Position numbers and translations under genes: made by a program
Assembly: GCF_001942405.1 (NCBI RefSeq)
Contig: NZ_MKKA01000022.1
Span: 162,271 to 226,270, forward strand
Origin: Ornithinimicrobium sp. CNJ-824
Lineage (GTDB): Bacteria; Actinomycetota; Actinomycetes; Actinomycetales; Dermatophilaceae
Length of the DNA stretch: 64,000 nucleotides
Direction: 5' to 3'
Part shown: one piece after another, positions 21,261-30,656 of the stretch
Layout of the letters: every line of letters starts with the position of its first letter
Numbering within the stretch: position 1 is the first letter of the stretch
The notes under the pieces: model-generated
What the model was told of the DNA's origin: nothing
Databases searched by the model: none
What the model saw: the letters and a program-made list of their open reading frames with translations, nothing else

Positions 21261-22220
21261 GTGACGGGGGTCGTCGTCACCGCTGCGCTGATCGTCGGCG
21301 CTCTCCTGCTCACCCTCGCGGCGCCCCACCTGCTCGCCGGGCGCACGGGGCTGCGCGTCGTTCCCGGCCCGGCCCTGCTGCTGTGGCAGTCGGTGAGCCT
21401 GGCCGGGGTGGCCAGCGCGCTGCTGGCCGCCCCCGTCGCCGCGCTCGTCCTGCCCACCGACCGGCCCTGGCTGCTGACCGCGGCCGTGGCCCTCTCCGGC
21501 CTCATGCTGGCCCGGCTGCTCTGGTCGGGCCACCGCGTCGGCACCGACCTTCGCCGTCGCCGGGCACGTCACCGCGAGCTCGTCGACCTCGTCGGCGAGC
21601 GCCTGGCCGACGAGCCGGGGACCGAGGACGGGCCCGCCGCGGCCGGCCGCCCGGTGAGCGACCACCCGGTCGCCGTCATCGCGCACGCCAGCCCCACGGC
21701 CTACTGCCTGCCCGGCCGGCACGACCGGATCGTGCTGAGCAGCGCCGCGGTCGACCGGCTCGACGAGAACCAGCTGGGCGCGGTGCTCTCCCACGAGCAC
21801 GCCCACCTGACCCAGCGGCACGACCTGCTCCTGGAGCTGTTCACCGTCCTGCACGAGGCCGTGCCCGCCCGTCTCCGGGCCGACCGGGCGCTCGGCGAGG
21901 TCCACCTGCTGGCCGAGATGCTGGCCGACCGGACCGCCGCCGCGAGCAGCGGCCCCACGACGCTGGCCCGCGCCCTCGTGGCCATGGCGGTGCCGACCGG
22001 GGACCCCGCGAGAGGCGCGAGCGAGCCCCTCGGCGCCGGGGCGGGCACCGCATACCTCGTCGACCCGGGCCCGGCTGTCGGGTCCGGTCAGGTCGCGGTC
22101 CGGGTGCGGGCGCTGGCGGCCCCTCCCCGGCCGCGCGGCCTGCGCGCCGGCCTGGTGGCCACCTCGCTCGTGGTGGTCCTGCTGCCGCCGGCGCTGGCCG
22201 CCCTGGCCGTCGTCGGCTGA
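21261..22220 (+). CDS. M56 family (BlaR1-like) membrane metallopeptidase
   Basis: The 319-residue integral membrane protein has about three N-terminal TM helices, a cytoplasmic zinc-peptidase domain with SHEHAHL (HExxH near residue 178), a downstream Glu region EMLADRTAA, and a C-terminal TM helix (about 292-314). It lacks the extracellular penicillin-binding sensor domain of true BlaR1, so the signal it reads is unknown. It is coupled to blaI (start 4 nt after its stop, GTG), forming a regulator/antirepressor pair. A 200-nt spacer with its own promoter separates it from cydA. Confidence 0.85.
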   Translation: MTGVVVTAALIVGALLLTLAAPHLLAGRTGLRVVPGPALLLWQSVSLAGVASALLAAPVAALVLPTDRPWLLTAAVALSGLMLARLLWSGHRVGTDLRRRRARHRELVDLVGERLADEPGTEDGPAAAGRPVSDHPVAVIAHASPTAYCLPGRHDRIVLSSAAVDRLDENQLGAVLSHEHAHLTQRHDLLLELFTVLHEAVPARLRADRALGEVHLLAEMLADRTAAASSGPTTLARALVAMAVPTGDPARGASEPLGAGAGTAYLVDPGPAVGSGQVAVRVRALAAPPRPRGLRAGLVATSLVVVLLPPALAALAVVG

Positions 22221-22420
22221 GCCGCCCGCAGGCACGTCCGCAGGCGACCGGCGCACTGTGACCGACCCCACCGTGTCTGGTGCGTCACAGTTCCTCCAAA
22301 TTACCTGCCCCGGGCCCCGGCGGCGGGGTAGCGTACGACCATAGGTAGTACGCGCCCGCACCCTGCGGGACGTCCGCACGCCGCGCCCCGGGGGGGGCGC
22401 CGGCCCGTCAGGAAGAGCTC
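22221..22420. other. intergenic regulatory region upstream of cydA
   Basis: The 200-nt spacer holds an 8-bp inverted repeat ACTGTGAC/GTCACAGT (22255-22262 and 22284-22291) that may end the M56 transcript or bind a regulator. It also holds a locally AT-rich patch (22295-22303), a TAGCGT -10 candidate (22329-22334) and the palindrome described separately. The cydA ATG follows an AGGAAG ribosome-binding site. Confidence 0.5.
22331..22353. promoter_or_regulatory. palindromic operator over the cydA promoter
   Basis: GCGTACGACC (22331-22340), spacer ATA, and GGTAGTACGC (22344-22353) form 10-bp arms with a single mismatch. The site overlaps the end of the TAGCGT -10 candidate and the expected start of transcription, the classic position for a repressor. 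The half-site core GTCGTA also occurs in the blaI promoter (20862-20867). Confidence 0.5.
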
Positions 22421-23878
22421 ATGGACGCACTGGACCTTGCACGGTGGCAGTTCGGGATCACCACCGTCTACCACTTCTTCTTCGTGCCGATCACGATCGG
22501 GCTGAGCCTGCTCGTGGCGATCATGCAGACGCAGTGGATGCGCACCCGCAACCCGCAGTGGCTGCGGCTGACCAAGTTCTTCGGCAAGCTGTTCACGATC
22601 AACTTCGCGCTCGGCCTGGTCACCGGCATCGTCCAGGAGTTCCAGTTCGGGATGAACTGGTCGGACTACTCCCGCTTCGTCGGCGACATCTTCGGGGCGC
22701 CGCTGGCGATCGAGGCGCTGCTGGCGTTCTTCCTCGAGTCGACCTTCCTGGGCCTGTGGATCTTCGGCTGGGGACGCGTCCCGGAGAAGCTGCACGCCTC
22801 GTTCATGTGGCTGGTGCACGTCGGGACCGTGCTGTCGGCCTACTTCATCCTCGCGGCCAACTCGTTCATGCAGAACCCGGTCGGCTACTGGATCAACCCC
22901 GACACCGGCCGCGCCGAGCTGACCGACTTCCTGGCCGTGATGACCAACCCGGTGCAGCTGGTGACCTTCCCGCACGTGGTCGCCGCGGCCTACATGACCG
23001 GCGCCGCGTTCGTCCTGGCCTTCGCGCTGTGGCACCTGTGGCGCCGCCAGACCCCCGGCGGCGACCTGCCGATGTACCGCAAGGCCGCACGCCTGGGCGC
23101 CTGGGCCCTGCTGATCGCCGGCGTCGCCGTCGTCGGCACCGGCGACGTCCAGGGCAAGATCATGACCGAGGTGCAGCCGATGAAGATGGCCGCCGCCGAG
23201 GGCCTCTACGAGGACGTCCCCGAGGGCGAGGGCGCACCCTTCTCGATCATCACCGTCGGCACGCTCGACGGGACCGAGGAGGTCTGGGCGGTCACCGTGC
23301 CCAAGCTGCTGTCCTACCTGGCCACCGGGTCGCTGGAGGGCGCGGTCGAGGGCATCGACCACATCCAGGAGCGCTACGAGCAGACCTACGCCGGCAGCGA
23401 GCTGACCGAGGTCGAGGACTACCGCCCGCTCATCCCGGTGACCTACTGGTCCTTCCGGCTGATGATGGGCCTGGGCTTCGCCGGGATGGCGGTCGGCGCC
23501 GCGGTGCTGTGGCGGCTGCGCGGCCGCGACGGCGAGGAGGACCGGCTGACCTCCCGCTGGTGGGGCTGGGCCGGGGCGCTGGTGCTCTTCATGCCGCTGC
23601 TGGCCAACAGCTTCGGCTGGATCTTCACCGAGATGGGCCGTCAGCCGTGGCTGGTCATGGGCCTGATGACCACCCAGACCGGCGTCTCCCCCGGCACCAC
23701 GACAGGCGAGGTGCTCACCTCGATGGTCGTCTTCACCCTGCTCTACGGCGCGCTGGCGGTCGTGGAGGTCGCGCTGATCCTGCGCTACGGCCGGGCCGGC
23801 GCCGAGGAGGTCCCCGAGGACGCCTCCTACGACCCGCGGGACCGGTCCGACGACGACGCCTACGTCTTCTCCTACTGA
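22421..23878 (+). CDS. cydA: cytochrome bd ubiquinol/menaquinol oxidase subunit I
   Basis: The 485-residue membrane protein has about nine TM helices. A haem-ligand His is at position 18 in VYHFFFVP and another at about 185 in FPHVVAAAYMTG. The GRQPW signature is near residue 405. The Q-loop is of the short type seen in actinobacteria and firmicutes. With CydB it reduces O2 to water using quinol, with high oxygen affinity. It is followed by cydB and a fused cydDC in one operon and preceded by a palindromic operator, so expression is probably controlled by oxygen, redox or respiratory stress (inference). Confidence 0.95.
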   Translation: MDALDLARWQFGITTVYHFFFVPITIGLSLLVAIMQTQWMRTRNPQWLRLTKFFGKLFTINFALGLVTGIVQEFQFGMNWSDYSRFVGDIFGAPLAIEALLAFFLESTFLGLWIFGWGRVPEKLHASFMWLVHVGTVLSAYFILAANSFMQNPVGYWINPDTGRAELTDFLAVMTNPVQLVTFPHVVAAAYMTGAAFVLAFALWHLWRRQTPGGDLPMYRKAARLGAWALLIAGVAVVGTGDVQGKIMTEVQPMKMAAAEGLYEDVPEGEGAPFSIITVGTLDGTEEVWAVTVPKLLSYLATGSLEGAVEGIDHIQERYEQTYAGSELTEVEDYRPLIPVTYWSFRLMMGLGFAGMAVGAAVLWRLRGRDGEEDRLTSRWWGWAGALVLFMPLLANSFGWIFTEMGRQPWLVMGLMTTQTGVSPGTTTGEVLTSMVVFTLLYGALAVVEVALILRYGRAGAEEVPEDASYDPRDRSDDDAYVFSY

Positions 23879-23906
23879 ACGCACGGCATACCCAAGGAAA
23901 CGGATC

Positions 23907-24997
23907 ATGGAACTCACCACCGTCTGGTTCATCCTCATCGCCGTGCTGTGGGTCGGCTACTTCGTCCTCGAGGGCTTCGACTACGGCGTCGGCACCCTGC
24001 TGCCGGTCCTCGGCCGGGACGAGACCGACGCGGGCACCGACGCGGTCCGGCACACCGGGGAGACCCGCCGCCGGCAGATGCTGTCCTCGATCGGCCCGTT
24101 CTGGGACGGCAACGAGGTGTGGCTGCTCACCGCCGGCGGCGCGACCTTCGCGGCCTTCCCGCACTGGTACGCCACCCTGTTCTCCGGCTTCTACCTGCCG
24201 CTGCTGCTCATCCTCGTCGCGCTCATCGTGCGCGGGATCGGCCTGGAGTACCGCGGCAAGGTCGACTCGCGGACCTGGCGCGCCCGGATGGACGCGATGA
24301 TCGTCGTCGGCTCGTTCCTGCCGGCGCTGCTGTGGGGCGTGGCGTTCACCAACATCGTCGTCGGCGTGCCGATCGACCAGGACATGGAGTACGTCGGCGG
24401 CTTCTTCAACCTGCTCAACCCGCTCGCCCTGCTCGGCGGCCTGGTGACGCTGACCCTCTTCGTCACCCACGGCGCCCTCTTCGTGGCGCTGAAGACCGAC
24501 GGCCGGCTGCGCCACGACGCCCGCGCCTCGGCCTGAAGGTCGGCGTCGTCTCCGCCGCCCTCGCGGTGGTCTGGCTGGGCATGGTCCACGCCCGCACCGG
24601 GGGCCTGGTGTCCTGGGTGGCGGCGGCGCTGGCGGCCGTGGCCCTCGTGGCCGCGCTGCTCATGGCCTGGCGGGGCCGGGAGGGGTGGGCCTTCGCCGGG
24701 ACCTTCGGTGCGATCGCGTTGGCGACGGTCTCGCTGTTCCTCGCGCTGTTCCCCGACGTCATGCCCTCCAGCCTCGACCCGGCCTGGTCGCTGACGGTGG
24801 AGAACGCCTCCTCCAGCCAGAAGACCCTGGGCATCATGACCGTCGTCGCGGTGATCTTCACCCCCATCGTGCTGCTCTACCAGTCGTGGACCTACTGGAC
24901 CTTCCGCAAGCGGATCTCGGGCCACCACATCCCGACCGACGTGCACCCCGCCGCCGCGACCGAGGAGACCCGGGCGGCGCTCGCCGGGGAGCGGTGA
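23907..24997 (+). CDS. cydB: cytochrome bd oxidase subunit II (frameshifted as read)
   Basis: Two frames join near 24527 (one C short) to 363 residues, the normal CydB size. It starts with MELTTVWFILIAVLWVGYF, then the conserved LEGFDYGVG and GPFWDGNEVWL, and continues through TM helices to YQSWTYWTFRKRI near the C-terminus. CydB binds no haem ligands of its own but completes the bd oxidase. The start follows AAGGAAACGG with a GGCATACC octamer in the 28-nt spacer after cydA. Its stop overlaps the GTG of cydDC (GTGA). Confidence 0.85.
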
Positions 24998-27900
24998 GCG
25001 GCCGCCGCCACCCCCGGGGCCGGTCCGCCCGGACCGGCCCCTTCGACCCCCGCCTGCTGGAGGCGCTGCCCGCCACGCGCGGACCGGTGGCGGTGCTGTC
25101 GGTCCTCGGCGTGCTCGACGGCGTCGCCGCGGTCGCGCAGGCGGTCGTGCTGGCGCTGCTCGTCGCGCAGGTGGTCGGCGACGGCCCGGTCGGCCCGGTC
25201 CTCGCCGGGCTGGTGGGGCTGCTGGCCCTCCGCGGTCTGCTGGGCGGGGCCGGGGAGTATGCCGCGCGCCGGGCCGGGCAGCGGGTGTCCGGCCAGGTGC
25301 GCCTCGCCGTGCTCCGACGCTGGTCGGCCCGCCCCGAGGAGGAGCGCCCGCCGACGGACGTGGCGCTGACGCGGGCCACCGACGGGGTGACGGCCCTCGA
25401 GCCCTACGTCGCCCGCTACCTGCCGGCGCTGGTCACCGCCGCGGTCGTGCCGGCGCTGACCGTGCTCGTCCTGGCCGTCGTGGACGTGTGGAGCGCGCTC
25501 ATCGTGGTCCTCACCCTGCCCCTGCTGCCGGTCTTCGCCGCGCTCGTGGGCCGGCACACCCAGGAGCAGACCGAGCGGCGCTGGGGCGCGATGGCGCTGC
25601 TCGGCGGCCACTTCCTCGACGTGGTCCGGGGGCTGCCGACGCTGGTGGCCTACGGCCGGGCCGACCACCAGGTCGGCGTCGTGCGGGAGGTCGGCGAGCG
25701 GCACCGGGCGGCCACGACCGCCACGCTGCGGACCGCGTTCCTGTCGACCGCCGCCCTGGAGCTGCTGGCCACCATCTCGGTCGCGTTGGTCGCCGTCGCG
25801 GTCGGGCTGCGGCTGGCCTACGGCGCGATGGACCTCACCGTGGGCCTGGTCGCCATCCTGCTCGCGCCGGAGGCGTACTGGCCGGTCCGCCGGGTCGGCG
25901 CCGAGTTCCACAGCGCCGCCGACGGCGCGACCGCCCTGGCCGAGCTGGCCGCCGACGGCGTGCTGGACGTCGACGACGCGCCGGACGTCGCCGCCGCGCC
26001 GGCGGGGAACCCGCCGGCGCTCGGCCCGGTCGACCACGTCGGGCTGCACGCGCTGTCCTACGCCCACCGCGGCCGCAGCCGCACGCTCGTCGACGTCGAG
26101 CTGACCACCCCGGCCTCGCCCGGCCTGACCGTGCTCACCGGGCCCTCGGGGGCCGGCAAGACGACCGTGCTGGAGCTGCTGGCCGGCCTGCGCGTCCCCG
26201 CCGCTGGCTCGGTCGCCGCCCCCCGCGCCTTCCTGGCGAGCCAGCGGCCGGTCCTGCTGCCGGGCACCGTGCGCGACAACCTGCTGCTCGTGGCGCCGAC
26301 CGACGGCTCCGACGCCACCCTCGTCGACGCCCTCCGCCGGGTCGGGCTCTGGGACGACCTCGCGGCCCGCGACGGCCTGGAGACCGACCTCGGCGAGGAC
26401 GGCTTCGGCCTCTCCGCCGGACAGCGCGCCCGGCTGGCCCTGGCGCGGGCGCTGCTGTCCGACGCGCCCCTCGTCCTGCTCGACGAGCCGACCGCCAACG
26501 TCGCCGCCGGCTCCGTGCCCCTCCTCCACCGCGCGGTCCTCGACCTCGCCGCCCGCCGCCGGGTCGTCGCGGTCACCCACGACCCCGACCTGGCCGCCCT
26601 GGCGGACGACCGCTGGCACCTGGAGCCCGTGCCCCTCGACGACCCGACCGCGGCGGTGCCGCCGGCCGGAGGTCCCGCCCGGTCGGACGCGGCGCGGGGA
26701 CGCGACGAGGGCACACCCCTCCTCGGTGCGCTCCGCGGACGGGCCGGCCTGGCCGCCGCGTGCGTCCTCGGCGGCCTGTCGGTGGGTGCCGGGGTGGCGC
26801 TGACGGCCACGTCCGGGTGGCTCATCGTGCAGGCCTCGACGCAGCCGGTCGTGCTCACCCTCATGGTCGCCATCGTGGGCGTGCGGGCGTTCGGGCTGGC
26901 GCGGCCCGTGCTGCGCTACGCCGAACGGGTCGTGTCGCACGACGTGGCCCTGGCCGACCTGGCCGACCGCCGCGCCACGGTGTTCGCGCGGCTCGTGCCG
27001 CTGACCCCCGCCCGGCTCGGCCGGCGCAGCCGGGGGGAGCTGCTCACCGCGGTCGTGCGCGACCTGGACGACGTCGTCGACGAGCAGGTCCGGGTGACGG
27101 TGCCGGCCTGGTCGACCGGCATCGCGACCGTCGTGGGCGCCGTCGTCGCGGCGTGGCACCTGCCGTCCGCCGGGCTGGTGGTGGCCCTCGGCGGGCTCCT
27201 CGCGCTGGGGGTCGGCGCCGCCGGGTATGCCGCCGAGCGGGCGGCGCAGGGGACCGTCGTCGCCGCGCGGGGCCGGGTGCGGCACACCGTGACGGCCCTC
27301 GTGACCCGGCTGCTGCCGGTGCAGGCCACGACCGGGCTGCACGCCGACCGCACCCGCCTCCTGGGGCCCGTCGTCGACGGCGAGCACGACCAGCTCCGGG
27401 CCGAGAGCAGGCTGGCCGCCGCCCGGGGCGCGACGACGGCCGTGCTGTGGCTGGTCGTCGCCGGGACCACCGCGGTGGTCGCCCTCCGCGTCGCCGACGC
27501 GCTCGCCGCCGGCCTGCTCAGCGGGCCCTACGCCGCGCTCGTCGCGCTGGTCCCGATGGCCCTGGCCGACGCGTGGGTGGGCCTGGCGGACGTCGCGGGC
27601 GCCCGGGCCAGGGCACGCGCCGCGGCGGCGCGGCTGGACCGGGTGCTGGGCCAGGAGCCCGCGGTCGCCGGTGCGGGCCGGCGACGCCTGGCCGCCGCTG
27701 CGCCGGCGGACGTGCGCTGGGACGGGGTGGCCGCGAGCTGGCCGACGGACGTCGGGCGTGCCGAGGTGCCGCCGGACCTGCTGCCGACCGACCTCGACCT
27801 GCCCGCGGGGTCGCGGGTGACCCTGTCCGGCCCCAACGGCACCGGGAAGTCGACCGCGCTAGCGGTGCTGGCCCGCCACCTCGACCCGGCGGCGGGCCGG

Positions 27901-28398
27901 GCCACGACGGCCGGGACCGACGTGCTGGAGCTCGACCTGGCCCAGGCGCGCTCGCGCATCGCCCTCGTCGACGACGAGCCGCACGCCTTCGCCGGCAGCG
28001 TCCGGGCCAACCTCGCCCTGGCGGCGCCCGGTGCCGACGACGAGGAGATGATCCGGGCGCTGCGCACGGTCGACCTGGGGCACTGGTTCGCCACCCTGCC
28101 GGACGGCCTGGACACCCCGCTGACCGGGCTCTCCGGCGGCGAGCGCGCCCGGCTCTCGATGACCCGGGCCGTCCTGGCCGACCGTCCGCTGGTCCTGCTC
28201 GACGAGCCGACGGCCCACCTGGACGACGCCACCGCCGAGCGCGCGCTCGCCGGCCTGGACGGGCAGGTCGGGTCCACGACGACGGTCGTGGCGGTGAGCC
28301 ACCGCCCGGTCGGACCGGCGCGCGACTGGCCGCAGGTCACGCCCGGGACGGTCCGCGCCCTCGCCGCTGCGCAGGACGGGACCCGCCCGGTCCACTAG
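24994..28398 (+). CDS. cydDC: fused thiol/haem ABC exporter CydDC
   Basis: One frame of 1134 residues encodes both halves of the exporter needed for cytochrome bd assembly. The CydD half has six TM helices, Walker A GPSGAGKTT near 384, LSAGQRARLALARALL and VLLDEPTANV. The CydC half begins near 575 with a second TM domain (TATSGWLI, ARPVLRYAERVVSHD), then Walker A GPNGTGKST near 946, LSGGERARLSM and VLLDEPTAHLDD. E. coli makes these as two proteins; a single fused chain is common in actinobacteria. The GTG start overlaps the cydB stop by 4 nt. Confidence 0.9.
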   Translation: MSGRRHPRGRSARTGPFDPRLLEALPATRGPVAVLSVLGVLDGVAAVAQAVVLALLVAQVVGDGPVGPVLAGLVGLLALRGLLGGAGEYAARRAGQRVSGQVRLAVLRRWSARPEEERPPTDVALTRATDGVTALEPYVARYLPALVTAAVVPALTVLVLAVVDVWSALIVVLTLPLLPVFAALVGRHTQEQTERRWGAMALLGGHFLDVVRGLPTLVAYGRADHQVGVVREVGERHRAATTATLRTAFLSTAALELLATISVALVAVAVGLRLAYGAMDLTVGLVAILLAPEAYWPVRRVGAEFHSAADGATALAELAADGVLDVDDAPDVAAAPAGNPPALGPVDHVGLHALSYAHRGRSRTLVDVELTTPASPGLTVLTGPSGAGKTTVLELLAGLRVPAAGSVAAPRAFLASQRPVLLPGTVRDNLLLVAPTDGSDATLVDALRRVGLWDDLAARDGLETDLGEDGFGLSAGQRARLALARALLSDAPLVLLDEPTANVAAGSVPLLHRAVLDLAARRRVVAVTHDPDLAALADDRWHLEPVPLDDPTAAVPPAGGPARSDAARGRDEGTPLLGALRGRAGLAAACVLGGLSVGAGVALTATSGWLIVQASTQPVVLTLMVAIVGVRAFGLARPVLRYAERVVSHDVALADLADRRATVFARLVPLTPARLGRRSRGELLTAVVRDLDDVVDEQVRVTVPAWSTGIATVVGAVVAAWHLPSAGLVVALGGLLALGVGAAGYAAERAAQGTVVAARGRVRHTVTALVTRLLPVQATTGLHADRTRLLGPVVDGEHDQLRAESRLAAARGATTAVLWLVVAGTTAVVALRVADALAAGLLSGPYAALVALVPMALADAWVGLADVAGARARARAAAARLDRVLGQEPAVAGAGRRRLAAAAPADVRWDGVAASWPTDVGRAEVPPDLLPTDLDLPAGSRVTLSGPNGTGKSTALAVLARHLDPAAGRATTAGTDVLELDLAQARSRIALVDDEPHAFAGSVRANLALAAPGADDEEMIRALRTVDLGHWFATLPDGLDTPLTGLSGGERARLSMTRAVLADRPLVLLDEPTAHLDDATAERALAGLDGQVGSTTTVVAVSHRPVGPARDWPQVTPGTVRALAAAQDGTRPVH

Positions 28399-28401
28399 CG
28401 T
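28396..28401 (+). promoter_or_regulatory. TAGCGT -10 element, leaderless start at 28409
   Basis: TAGCGT begins inside the last codons of cydDC and ends 7 nt before the ATG of the next gene, predicting a leaderless transcript separate from the cyd operon. Confidence 0.45.
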
Positions 28402-28408
28402 GAGCGCC

Positions 28409-28744
28409 ATGTCCGACATCGACCCGATCTGGTGGATCGTCCTGGGGCTGGTGGTCCTGGCCGCGCTCCTGGCGTGGTTCTTCATCGCCCGGCGCAAGAA
28501 GCAGGAGCAGGCCCGCACCGAGGCGTCCCACCTGCGCGAGCGGGCCCAGGGCGGGGAGACCTACGTGGCCGGCGCCGAGGACCGCGCCCGCGAGCTGCGG
28601 GAGAAGGCCCAGGACGCCGAGCAGCGCGCCCAGCGGCTGCAGGCCGAGGCGGACGAGGCCACGCGGGTCGCCCGCGAGCACCGCGACCGGGTGACCGACG
28701 ACTACCTGCGCGCCGACGACATCGACCCGGACGCCAGGCACTGA
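28409..28744 (+). CDS. small single-pass membrane protein with coiled coil, unknown function
   Basis: The 111-residue protein has an N-terminal TM helix (about 6-27, WWIVLGLVVLAALLAWFFIA), a basic stop-transfer RRKK, and a long highly charged helical stretch (about 35-100) rich in Glu/Arg/Ala with heptad spacing, typical of a cytoplasmic coiled coil. I do not recognise a named family. The ATG at 28409 is preferred over the GTG at 28400 because the TAGCGT element fits it. It sits between cydDC and purB without coupling to either. Confidence 0.7.
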   Translation: MSDIDPIWWIVLGLVVLAALLAWFFIARRKKQEQARTEASHLRERAQGGETYVAGAEDRARELREKAQDAEQRAQRLQAEADEATRVAREHRDRVTDDYLRADDIDPDARH

Positions 28745-28794
28745 CCGGCGCGGGCCGCACCACCGCTCGTCCCCGGGGCTGAGAAGATGGAGCC

Positions 28795-30243
28795 ATGCCG
28801 CTGCCCGCCGCCCGCACGCCCCTGTCCGAGCTGAGCCCGACGATCGCGCTGGGGGCCCTCGACGGCCGCTACCGCGGTGCCGTCGCGCCGCTGGTCGACC
28901 ACCTCTCCGAGGCCGCGCTCAACCGGGCCCGGCTGCACGTCGAGGTCGAGTGGCTCCTCCACCTCGTCGGGCACCAGGTCGTCCCCGGCGCCCCGTCGTT
29001 GAGCGCGGAGGAGCAGGAGTCCCTGCGCGCCGTCGTCACCGACTTCGACGCCGCCGCGATCGAGGAGCTGCGCGCGATCGAGGCCGAGACCGTCCACGAC
29101 GTCAAGGCCGTCGAGTACTTCCTGCGCCGACGCCTCACCCAGGTCCTGGCCACCGACGGCGACGACACTTCCCGGGCCGACGCCCTCGGCGAGCTGGTCC
29201 ACTTCGCCTGCACCAGCGAGGACGTCAACAACACCTCCTACGCCCTGATGGTCCAGGGCGCGGTCACCCAGGTCTGGCTGCCGCGCGCGACGGCGCTCGT
29301 CGACCAGCTGTCCACGATGGCCCGCGACCTGGCCGACGTCCCCCTGCTGGCCCACACCCACGGCCAGCCGGCCACCCCCACGACGATGGGCAAGGAGCTG
29401 GCGGTCCTGGCCTGGCGGCTGCGGCGCCAGCTGCGCCGGGTCGAGGGAGCGGCATACCTGGGCAAGCTCAACGGGGCCACCGGCACCTACGGCGCCCACG
29501 TCGTGGCGGTGCCCGGCGCCGACTGGCAGCAGGTCAGCCGCTCCTTCGTCGAGCACCTGGGGCTGACCTGGAACCCGCTGACCACCCAGATCGAGAGCCA
29601 CGACTGGCAGGCGGAGCTCTACGCCGACGTGGCCCGGTTCCACCGGATCCTGCACAACCTGGCGACCGACATGTGGACCTACATCTCGATGGGCTACTTC
29701 GCCCAGGTCCGCGGCCAGGGCACCGTCGGGTCCAGCACGATGCCGCACAAGGTCAACCCGATCCGGTTCGAGAACGCCGAGGCCAACCTCGAGGTGTCCA
29801 ACGCCCTGCTCGACGTGCTCGCGACCACGCTGGTGACCAGCCGGCTGCAGCGCGACCTCACCGACTCCTCGATGCAGCGCAACATCGGCACGGCGCTGGG
29901 CCACGGCCTGCTCGCGCTCGACAACGTCTCCCGCGGGCTCGCCGGCCTGGACGCGGTGCCGGAGGCGATGGCCCGCGACCTCGACGCCAACTGGGAGGTG
30001 CTCGCCGAGCCGGTCCAGTCGGTCATGCGGGCGCTCGCGGCGCGCGGCGTCGAGGGGATGACCAACCCCTACGAGCGGCTCAAGGAGCTGACCCGGGGAC
30101 GGCGGATCGGCCAGGCCGAGCTCGTGGAGTTCGTCCGGGGGCTGGGGCTGCCGTCCGAGGAGGAGGAGCGGCTCGTCGCGCTGACCCCCGCCGGCTACAC
30201 CGGGATCGCCGCCGACCTCGTCGACCACCTGGGGCAGGCATGA
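28795..30243 (+). CDS. purB: adenylosuccinate lyase
   Basis: The 482-residue cytosolic enzyme cleaves SAICAR and adenylosuccinate, releasing fumarate, in purine synthesis. The family signature GSSTMPHKVNP lies near 305-315 (the Ser of the flexible loop is catalytic). LAHTHGQPATPTTMGKE holds the His pair, and TSEDVNN binds substrate. The long form (about 480 aa with the LSPTIALGALDGRY start) is the E. coli-like type. The stop codon overlaps the ATG of the barstar gene (ATGA). Confidence 0.95.
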   Translation: MPLPAARTPLSELSPTIALGALDGRYRGAVAPLVDHLSEAALNRARLHVEVEWLLHLVGHQVVPGAPSLSAEEQESLRAVVTDFDAAAIEELRAIEAETVHDVKAVEYFLRRRLTQVLATDGDDTSRADALGELVHFACTSEDVNNTSYALMVQGAVTQVWLPRATALVDQLSTMARDLADVPLLAHTHGQPATPTTMGKELAVLAWRLRRQLRRVEGAAYLGKLNGATGTYGAHVVAVPGADWQQVSRSFVEHLGLTWNPLTTQIESHDWQAELYADVARFHRILHNLATDMWTYISMGYFAQVRGQGTVGSSTMPHKVNPIRFENAEANLEVSNALLDVLATTLVTSRLQRDLTDSSMQRNIGTALGHGLLALDNVSRGLAGLDAVPEAMARDLDANWEVLAEPVQSVMRALAARGVEGMTNPYERLKELTRGRRIGQAELVEFVRGLGLPSEEEERLVALTPAGYTGIAADLVDHLGQA

Positions 30244-30656
30244 TCCTCGTCCCCGCCGAACGGCTCGACGGGGTGCGCACCCACCTGGCCGACGCGGGGT
30301 ATGCCGTGGTCGAGGCGACCACGCCCGTGCACGCCGACCTGCGGGGGGCCCAGGCGGAGCTGGCCGCGGCCCTGGGGCTGCCGTCCCCGGCGGAGCGCAA
30401 CCTGGACGCGATGGTCGACACCCTTCGTGACCTGCCGCAGATCTGGGACGGTCGGATGGTGGCCCTGCTGTGGAAGGACGCCGAACGCCTGGCCTGCGCG
30501 GACGGGCGCGGCTGGTGGATCCTCGGGGAGATCCTCGACGACGCCGACGACCTGACGGTGGTGGCGTTCGGCGAGGCGCGGATCGGGCGGCCCCCTGCCG
30601 CGGGGGACGCCGCCTCCGAGGACGGCGCGGGCCGGGACGCCGGAGGGGACCGATGA
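30240..30656 (+). CDS. barstar-family ribonuclease inhibitor
   Basis: The 138-residue protein matches the barstar fold. An N-terminal strand is followed by LADAGYAVVEA, a helix with LAAALGLP, and the hallmark NLDAMVDTLRDLP at 54-66, whose acidic residues correspond to the inhibitory Asp cluster of barstar. WKDAERLA and a C-terminal strand follow. It should bind and block a guanyl-specific RNase in the cytoplasm. The very next gene, overlapping by ATGA, encodes such an RNase, so the antidote is translated first from the shared message. The last 25 residues are a disordered Gly/Asp tail. Confidence 0.85.
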   Translation: MILVPAERLDGVRTHLADAGYAVVEATTPVHADLRGAQAELAAALGLPSPAERNLDAMVDTLRDLPQIWDGRMVALLWKDAERLACADGRGWWILGEILDDADDLTVVAFGEARIGRPPAAGDAASEDGAGRDAGGDR

